64,000 bases of DNA from Nocardioides flavescens (GTDB lineage: Bacteria; Actinomycetota; Actinomycetes; Propionibacteriales; Nocardioidaceae). The stretch covers positions 124,001 to 188,000 of the forward strand of contig NZ_WUEK01000010.1 in NCBI RefSeq assembly GCF_009823805.1, written 5' to 3'. Numbering within the stretch: the stretch's first letter is position 1; every line of letters begins with the position of its first letter. Under the pieces are notes generated by a model. The model was given only the letters and a program-made list of their open reading frames with translations, was not told the DNA's origin and did not search any database. This document shows, piece after piece, positions 59,507 to 64,000 of the stretch. A program made the translations under genes and the position numbers.

Positions 59507-62500
59507 ATGGGCTGGAACAACCCCCCGGTCTCCTGGAAGGAGCTCGAGCGCCGGCTCTCCGGGCTGCCCGGCGCCGACGACGCCCCGGTCTCGCGGCGCA
59601 AGCGGCACCGACCCGAGGAGCGCTCGGTGCTGCCCGAGCCGGGCGCGACCACTCCCTACGCCGAGCTGCACTGCCACAGCCACTACAGCTTCCTCGACGG
59701 GGCGTCCTCGCCCTCGGAGCTGGTCGACGAGGCGGTGCGGCTGGGGCTGCACGGCCTCGCGCTCACCGACCACGACGGCTTCTACGGCGCACCGATGCTG
59801 GCGGAGGCGGCCGCGGCCCACTCCGGCCACACGCTGCGCACGGTCTACGGCGCCGAGCTCTCGCTGGGTCTCCCCGCCCCGCAGAACGGCGTACCCGACC
59901 CCGAGGGGCGCCACCTGCTGGTGCTGGCCCGCGGGGTCGAGGGCTACCACCGGCTCGCCGCGGCGATGACGGAGGCCCACCTGCGCGGCGACGAGAAGGG
60001 GCGGCCGGTCTACGACCTCGACGAGCTGGCCGAGCGCGGCCGCGGGCACTGGGTGGTGCTCACCGGCTGCCGCAAGGGCACGGTGCGGGCCGCGCTGGCC
60101 GACCGGGGGCCACGCGCCGCGGCCGAGGAGCTCGACCGGCTGACCGGGCTGTTCGGCCTCGACCACGTCGTCGTCGAGCTGTCGCCGAGCCCGCACCCCG
60201 AGACCGACGAGACCAACGCGCTGCTCGCCGACCTGGCCCGCGCCCACGGCCTGCCGCTGCTCGCCGCGGGCAACGTCCACCACGCCACCCCCGACTCGGC
60301 CCGGCTCGCCTCGGCGATGGCCGCGGTCCGGGCTCGTCGCAGCCTCGCCGACATGGACGGCTGGCTCGACCTCGCGGGCACCGCCCACCTGCGCAGCGGC
60401 GACGAGGTCGCCGCGGCCCTGCGGCGCTGGCCCTCGGCGGTGCCCTACAGCGTGGAGCTCGCCGACGAGCTCGCCTTCGACCTGCGCAAGGCCTCGCCGC
60501 GCCTGCCCAAGCACCGCATCCCCGAGGGGCACACCGCCGACAGCTGGCTGCGCGAGCTGGTCTGGCGCGGCTTCGAGGAGCGCTACGCCCCGATGCCCCA
60601 CGCCGAGGTCGCGCGCAGCCGCATCGAGGGCGAGCTGCGGGTGGTGAGCGAGAAGGACTTCGCCGGCTACTTCGTCATCGTCCACGACATCGTCGACTTC
60701 GCCCGCAGCCAGGGGATCCTGTGCCAGGGCCGGGGCTCGGCGGCCAGCTCGGCGATCTGCTACGCCCTCGGCATCACGGCGGTCGACGCCGTCTACTACC
60801 GGCTGCCGTTCGAGCGCTTCATCTCCGCGCACCGCGACGAGGAGCCCGACATCGACGTCGACTTCGACTCCGACCGGCGCGAGGAGGTCATCCAGTGGGT
60901 CTACGACACCTACGGCCGCCACAACGCCGCCCAGGTCGCCAACGTCATCAGCTACCGCCCCCGGATGGCGGTGCGCGACGCCGCGAAGGCGCTCGGCCAC
61001 TCCCAGGGCCAGCAGGACGCCTGGTCGAAGCAGATCGACGGCTGGAAGGCCGTGGTCACGGGCGACGCGGGCGACGCCGACGCCCACGAGGTCCCCGCGC
61101 CGGTGGTCGCGCTCGCCGAGCAGCTGATGGGCGCGCCGCGCCACCTCGGCATCCACTCCGGCGGCATGGTCATCACCGAGCGCCCGATCGGCGAGGTCTG
61201 CCCCATCGAGCGCGGCCGGATGGACCGGCGCACCGTCCTGCAGTGGGACAAGGACGCCTGCGAGTCGATGGGGCTGGTGAAGTTCGACCTGCTCGGCCTC
61301 GGCATGCTCGGTGCGCTCGACCACATGATGCGCCTGGCGGCCGAGCACACGGGGGAGTCGTGGACGCTGTCGACGATGCCGAAGGAGGAGCCGGCGGTCT
61401 ACGACATGCTCTGCCGCGCCGACTCGGTCGGGGTGTTCCAGGTCGAGAGCCGCGCCCAGATCGGCACCCTGCCGCGGCTGCGCCCACGCGAGTTCTACGA
61501 CCTGGCCATCGAGATCGCGCTCATCCGCCCCGGACCGATCCAGGGCGGCGCGGTGCACCCCTACGTCCGTCGCGCCACCGGCGTCGAGCCGGTGACATAC
61601 GAGCACCCCGACCTGATCCCGGTCCTCGAGCGCACCCGCGGCGTGCCGCTGTTCCAGGAGCAGCTGATGGCGATGGCCGTCGCCCTGGGTGACTGCTCGC
61701 GCGACGACGCCGACCTGCTGCGTCGCGCGATGGGCTCCAAGCGCGGGGTCGAGCGGATCGAGAGCATCAAGCAGAAGCTCTACGCCGGCATGGAGCGGCG
61801 CGGCCTGGTCGGCGACGTCGCCGACGCGATCTACGTCAAGATCCTGTCCTTCGCCAACTTCGGCTTCGCCGAGTCGCACTCGCTCAGCTTCGCGCTCCTC
61901 GTCTACGCCAGCTCGTGGTTCAAGCTGCACTACCCGGCGGCGTTCCTGGCGGGGCTGCTGCGCAACCAGCCGATGGGCTTCTACTCCCCGCAGTCGCTCA
62001 CGGCCGACGCACGCCGCCACGGTGTCGTCGTGCGCCGGCCCGACCTGACCTGCTCGCAGGCCCAGGCCGACCTCGAGCTCCTCGACGCCGGCTCACGGCC
62101 CGTGGCGACCGGGCCGGCCGAGTGCCGCACCCCGCACTTCACGCGCACCGAGTGGCGCGCCGGCACCCCCGACCCGACGCTCACCCACCGGCGCGACGGC
62201 CACCACGCGGTGCGGCTCGGCCTCGACTCGGTGCGCGGCATCGGTCTCGACGTCGCCCAGCGGATCGTGGCCGCCCGCGAGGAAGCGCCGTTCGCCGACG
62301 TCACCGACCTGTCGCGGCGCGCCCGGCTGAACACCGCCCAGCTCGAGGCGCTCGCGACGGCCGGGGCGTTCGACGGCCTCGGGCTGGCGCGCCGCGAGGC
62401 GCTGTGGCTCGCGGGCGCGGCCGAGAGCCCCGACCAGCTGGCCGGCACGACCCCGGCACCACCGCCACCGACGCTGCCGGGGATGAGCGAGGTCGAGCTG

Positions 62501-62923
62501 ACGCTGGCCGACCTGTGGGCCACCCGCATCTCGCCGGAGCGGCACCCGGTCGAGCACCTGCGCGACGAGCTGACCCGCGCCGGCATCGCCTCGGTCGCCG
62601 ACCTCCAGCGCATGGAGCCCAACCGGCGCGTCCACGTCGCCGGGCTGATCACCCACCGCCAGCGGCCCGGCACCGCCCAGGGCACGACGTTCCTCAACCT
62701 CGAGGACGAGACCGGCATGCTCAACGTCGTCTGCTCGGTCGGGGTGATGAAGGCCCACCGCCAGGCGGCCCGCAACCGGGTGGCGGTCGTGGTGCGCGGC
62801 ATCCTCGAGCGCGAGGAGGGGGCGGTCAACCTGATCGCCGACAAGGTGCAGGGCATCGACGTGGTCGTGCCGGGCGCCGGCGCCGTGCTGCAGGCGCGGG
62901 CGTCCTCGCGCGACTTCCGCTGA
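59507..62923 (+). CDS. dnaE2: Error-prone DNA polymerase DnaE2 (ImuC)
   Basis: A 1138-residue C-family polymerase. N-terminal PHP domain YAELHCHSHYSFLDGASSPSELV and LALTDHDGFYGAPML; palm with the catalytic Asp pair D448 and D450 in PDIDVDFDSDRR; GRGSAASSAICYALGIT; AESHSLSFALLVYASSWFKLHYPAAFLAGLLRNQPMGFYSPQ; helix-hairpin-helix and OB-fold (VHVAGLITHRQRPGTAQGTTFLNLEDETGMLNVV). The replicative DnaE tau-binding tail is missing, as expected for DnaE2. Performs SOS-induced translesion synthesis with ImuA' and ImuB. Confidence 0.96.
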   Translation: MGWNNPPVSWKELERRLSGLPGADDAPVSRRKRHRPEERSVLPEPGATTPYAELHCHSHYSFLDGASSPSELVDEAVRLGLHGLALTDHDGFYGAPMLAEAAAAHSGHTLRTVYGAELSLGLPAPQNGVPDPEGRHLLVLARGVEGYHRLAAAMTEAHLRGDEKGRPVYDLDELAERGRGHWVVLTGCRKGTVRAALADRGPRAAAEELDRLTGLFGLDHVVVELSPSPHPETDETNALLADLARAHGLPLLAAGNVHHATPDSARLASAMAAVRARRSLADMDGWLDLAGTAHLRSGDEVAAALRRWPSAVPYSVELADELAFDLRKASPRLPKHRIPEGHTADSWLRELVWRGFEERYAPMPHAEVARSRIEGELRVVSEKDFAGYFVIVHDIVDFARSQGILCQGRGSAASSAICYALGITAVDAVYYRLPFERFISAHRDEEPDIDVDFDSDRREEVIQWVYDTYGRHNAAQVANVISYRPRMAVRDAAKALGHSQGQQDAWSKQIDGWKAVVTGDAGDADAHEVPAPVVALAEQLMGAPRHLGIHSGGMVITERPIGEVCPIERGRMDRRTVLQWDKDACESMGLVKFDLLGLGMLGALDHMMRLAAEHTGESWTLSTMPKEEPAVYDMLCRADSVGVFQVESRAQIGTLPRLRPREFYDLAIEIALIRPGPIQGGAVHPYVRRATGVEPVTYEHPDLIPVLERTRGVPLFQEQLMAMAVALGDCSRDDADLLRRAMGSKRGVERIESIKQKLYAGMERRGLVGDVADAIYVKILSFANFGFAESHSLSFALLVYASSWFKLHYPAAFLAGLLRNQPMGFYSPQSLTADARRHGVVVRRPDLTCSQAQADLELLDAGSRPVATGPAECRTPHFTRTEWRAGTPDPTLTHRRDGHHAVRLGLDSVRGIGLDVAQRIVAAREEAPFADVTDLSRRARLNTAQLEALATAGAFDGLGLARREALWLAGAAESPDQLAGTTPAPPPPTLPGMSEVELTLADLWATRISPERHPVEHLRDELTRAGIASVADLQRMEPNRRVHVAGLITHRQRPGTAQGTTFLNLEDETGMLNVVCSVGVMKAHRQAARNRVAVVVRGILEREEGAVNLIADKVQGIDVVVPGAGAVLQARASSRDFR

Positions 62924-62986
62924 GCCCGTCACGAGTCCAGGTGACAGAGTGAGTGTGAGGAGGGCTCCTTCTGGGCACCACGGGGC

Positions 62987-63199
62987 GTGGCCCCCACCTC
63001 GAGCGACCCCCGCAGCGGCCCGGTCTCGTTCACGCTGGGGTGGCTCGGAGTCGCGGTCGTCGTCCTCGCCGTGGTCGGCGTGGTGGTCGGGCTGATCCGC
63101 GACGACGTCGCCGGCACCCTCGGTCCTGTCGTCGGCATCGGGCTGATGGTCACCGCGATCGCCCTCGTCGCCGCTCTCGCCCTGCGCGACCATCGGTAG
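62987..63199 (+). CDS. Small two-helix membrane protein, unknown
   Basis: A 70-residue protein starting at a GTG, with hydrophobic segments FTLGWLGVAVVVLAVVGVVVGLI and LGPVVGIGLMVTAIALVAALAL separated by RDDVAGT, and a C-terminal RDHR. I do not recognise a family. GAGGAGGG lies about 24 bases upstream, rather far for a ribosome site, so the start is uncertain. Confidence 0.55.
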   Translation: MAPTSSDPRSGPVSFTLGWLGVAVVVLAVVGVVVGLIRDDVAGTLGPVVGIGLMVTAIALVAALALRDHR

Positions 63200-63256
63200 T
63201 CCGCGACCTTCGGCACACCCGCTCTCCACGGCTGGGTGAGGCCAGGGTCGGCTCGC

Positions 63257-63262
63257 TAGGCT
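63257..63262 (+). promoter_or_regulatory. Candidate -10 before the short leader ORF
   Basis: TAGGCT (TANNNT) ends 7 bp before the ATG at 63270, so a transcript would start at the ATG of the 19-residue ORF rather than at the transporter gene. Confidence 0.45.
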
Positions 63263-63269
63263 CTGCGCC

Positions 63270-63329
63270 ATGGACCGACCACGAAGGCCCAGCCGTTCAC
63301 TCTCGAGCACTCACGGGGGTGAACGGTGA
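63270..63329 (+). CDS. Short ORF overlapping the transporter start, possible leader peptide
   Basis: The ORF MDRPRRPSRSLSSTHGGER is 19 residues long, starts at an ATG 7 bp after a TANNNT box and ends with a TGA that overlaps the transporter's GTG (GTGA, 63326-63329). It is rich in Arg, Pro and Ser. Translational coupling of the transporter to it is likely if it is translated; whether it senses anything is inference. Confidence 0.45.
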   Translation: MDRPRRPSRSLSSTHGGER

Positions 63330-64000
63330 ACGGTGGAATCGACGCAGAGTTCTTCTGGAACCTCGGTCTGGTCGTCGTCTTCGTGCTGGTCGGCGGGGTC
63401 TTCGCCGCCACGGAGATCGCGCTCGTCTCGCTGCGTGACAGTCAGATCTCGCAGATCGAGCGCCGCGGCGCCCGCGGCGCCCGCGTGGCGCAGGTCGCCC
63501 GCGACCCCAACCGCTTCCTCGCGGCGGTGCAGATCGGCGTGACCGTCGCCGGCTTCTTCTCCGCGGCCTACGGCGGCTCGACTCTGGCGCCCGACGTGGC
63601 GCCGTACCTCGCCGACCTCGGACTCGGCGACGACGCCGCGGAGGCCGTGGCCCTGGTGGTGATGACCCTCGTCATCGCCTACCTGTCGCTGGTGCTGGGC
63701 GAGCTGGTCCCCAAGCGGCTGGCGCTGCAGCGCTCGGCACAGCTCGCGCTGGTCACGGCGCCGGTGCTCGACCGCTTCGCGGTCGTGATGCGGCCGGTCA
63801 TCTGGACGCTCTCGATCTCGACCAACGCCCTGGTGCGCCTGCTCGGCGGCGACCCGAAGGTCTCCGGCGAGGAGGTCAGCAGCGAGGAGCTGCACAGCAT
63901 GGTCACCAGCCACGAGGGGCTCGGCGAGGAGGAGCGTAGGATCCTCAGCGACGTGTTCGCCGCGACCAAGAGCACGCTGCGCGAGGTGATGCGCCCGCGC
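63326..64000 (+). CDS. CNNM/CorC-type (hemolysin-like) membrane protein, 3' end beyond the window
   Basis: 225 codons are visible, beginning VNGGIDAEFFWNLGLVVVFVLVGGVFAATEIALVSLRDSQISQIERRGARGARVAQVARDPNRFLAAVQIGVTVAGFFSAAYGGSTLAP. This is the DUF21/CNNM transmembrane domain with the LGELVPKRLALQ motif (about 130) and, after the last helix, VSSEELHSMVTSHEGLGEEERRILSDVF and the beginning of REVMRPR, the link to CBS domains that would follow. Family members are linked to magnesium or cobalt efflux. GTG 63326 is preceded by GGGGGT. No earlier in-frame start was chosen. Confidence 0.9.
   Translation, partial: MNGGIDAEFFWNLGLVVVFVLVGGVFAATEIALVSLRDSQISQIERRGARGARVAQVARDPNRFLAAVQIGVTVAGFFSAAYGGSTLAPDVAPYLADLGLGDDAAEAVALVVMTLVIAYLSLVLGELVPKRLALQRSAQLALVTAPVLDRFAVVMRPVIWTLSISTNALVRLLGGDPKVSGEEVSSEELHSMVTSHEGLGEEERRILSDVFAATKSTLREVMRPR

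Noticed and set aside
59279..62020. A 913-codon minus-strand frame opposite dnaE2
   Set aside because: Antisense shadow of a complete DnaE2; repetitive composition, no start or ribosome site support.

Overview
The window looks like a chromosomal segment of a high-GC actinobacterium, most likely a member of the Nocardioidaceae (Nocardioides-like). Reasons: very high GC with GTG as a frequent start codon, many 4-bp ATGA/GTGA gene overlaps, several -10 hexamers lying 5-8 nt before a start codon (leaderless transcripts), a dual-function PriA in the his operon, a mycobacterial-type SOS box before an ImuA'-ImuB-DnaE2 cassette, and a mycothiol-isomerase-fold protein. The genus is an inference; no rRNA or tRNA gene was seen.

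Layout. 1-5.1 kb: end of a siderophore-interacting flavoprotein, era, a small NTF2-like gene, an SDR gene boxed in by two copies of a dispersed repeat, and two paralogous septum-formation-type lipoproteins. 4.9-12.5 kb: amino acid biosynthesis, with leuA behind a Leu-codon leader peptide and competing hairpins, then hisD-hisC-hisB-hisH-(small membrane gene)-priA-hisF. 12.5-23.5 kb: methyltransferase, TIGR03085 protein, an asymmetric two-gene ABC exporter, a secreted SGNH hydrolase, an isocitrate lyase/PEP mutase homologue, and ppsR-ppsA for PEP synthesis and its control. 23.5-27.2 kb: Hsp20 divergent from an HspR-like regulator, a striking 32-bp inverted repeat array, and a two-gene luciferase-like flavin system with a palindromic operator, plus a second luciferase-like enzyme. 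27.3-33.6 kb: ppk2, then a four-gene minus-strand operon (amidohydrolase, DUF59 protein, Zn alcohol dehydrogenase, DUF1097 membrane protein) facing a GAF/Fis regulator; this resembles the accessory half of propane-monooxygenase loci without the oxygenase. 33.6-43.4 kb: a non-coding hairpin-rich stretch, a glycosyltransferase, DUF3500, an ABM protein, BrkB, a fatty acid desaturase, and a LysR regulator divergent from a pcaF-pcaI-pcaJ-like operon. 43.4-49.0 kb: a miniature phosphopantetheinyl-transferase-like protein, an M1 aminopeptidase and a 1284-residue Pls/PosA-type NRPS. 49.2-55.0 kb: a 1301-residue hybrid kinase/phosphatase, an ECF-type sigma factor and a divergent anti-sigma-like membrane protein. 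55.3-64 kb: small membrane proteins, a thioesterase, the imuA'-imuB-dnaE2 mutasome under a perfect LexA box, and the start of a CNNM/CorC transporter preceded by an overlapping short ORF.

The most unusual material is non-coding: two 88-bp copies of a nested palindrome with identical arms and core but different 6-nt spacers; a third palindrome sharing its core; a nine-unit 32-bp array that flips orientation at its centre; and a GTTTCGAGAC-bounded repeat family present three times. Among proteins, the Pls-like synthetase with a nearby mini-PPTase, the all-in-one kinase-receiver-phosphatase-ATPase, and the oxygenase-less propane-type module deserve a second look. Domain and family calls come from reading motifs by eye; no database search was run.
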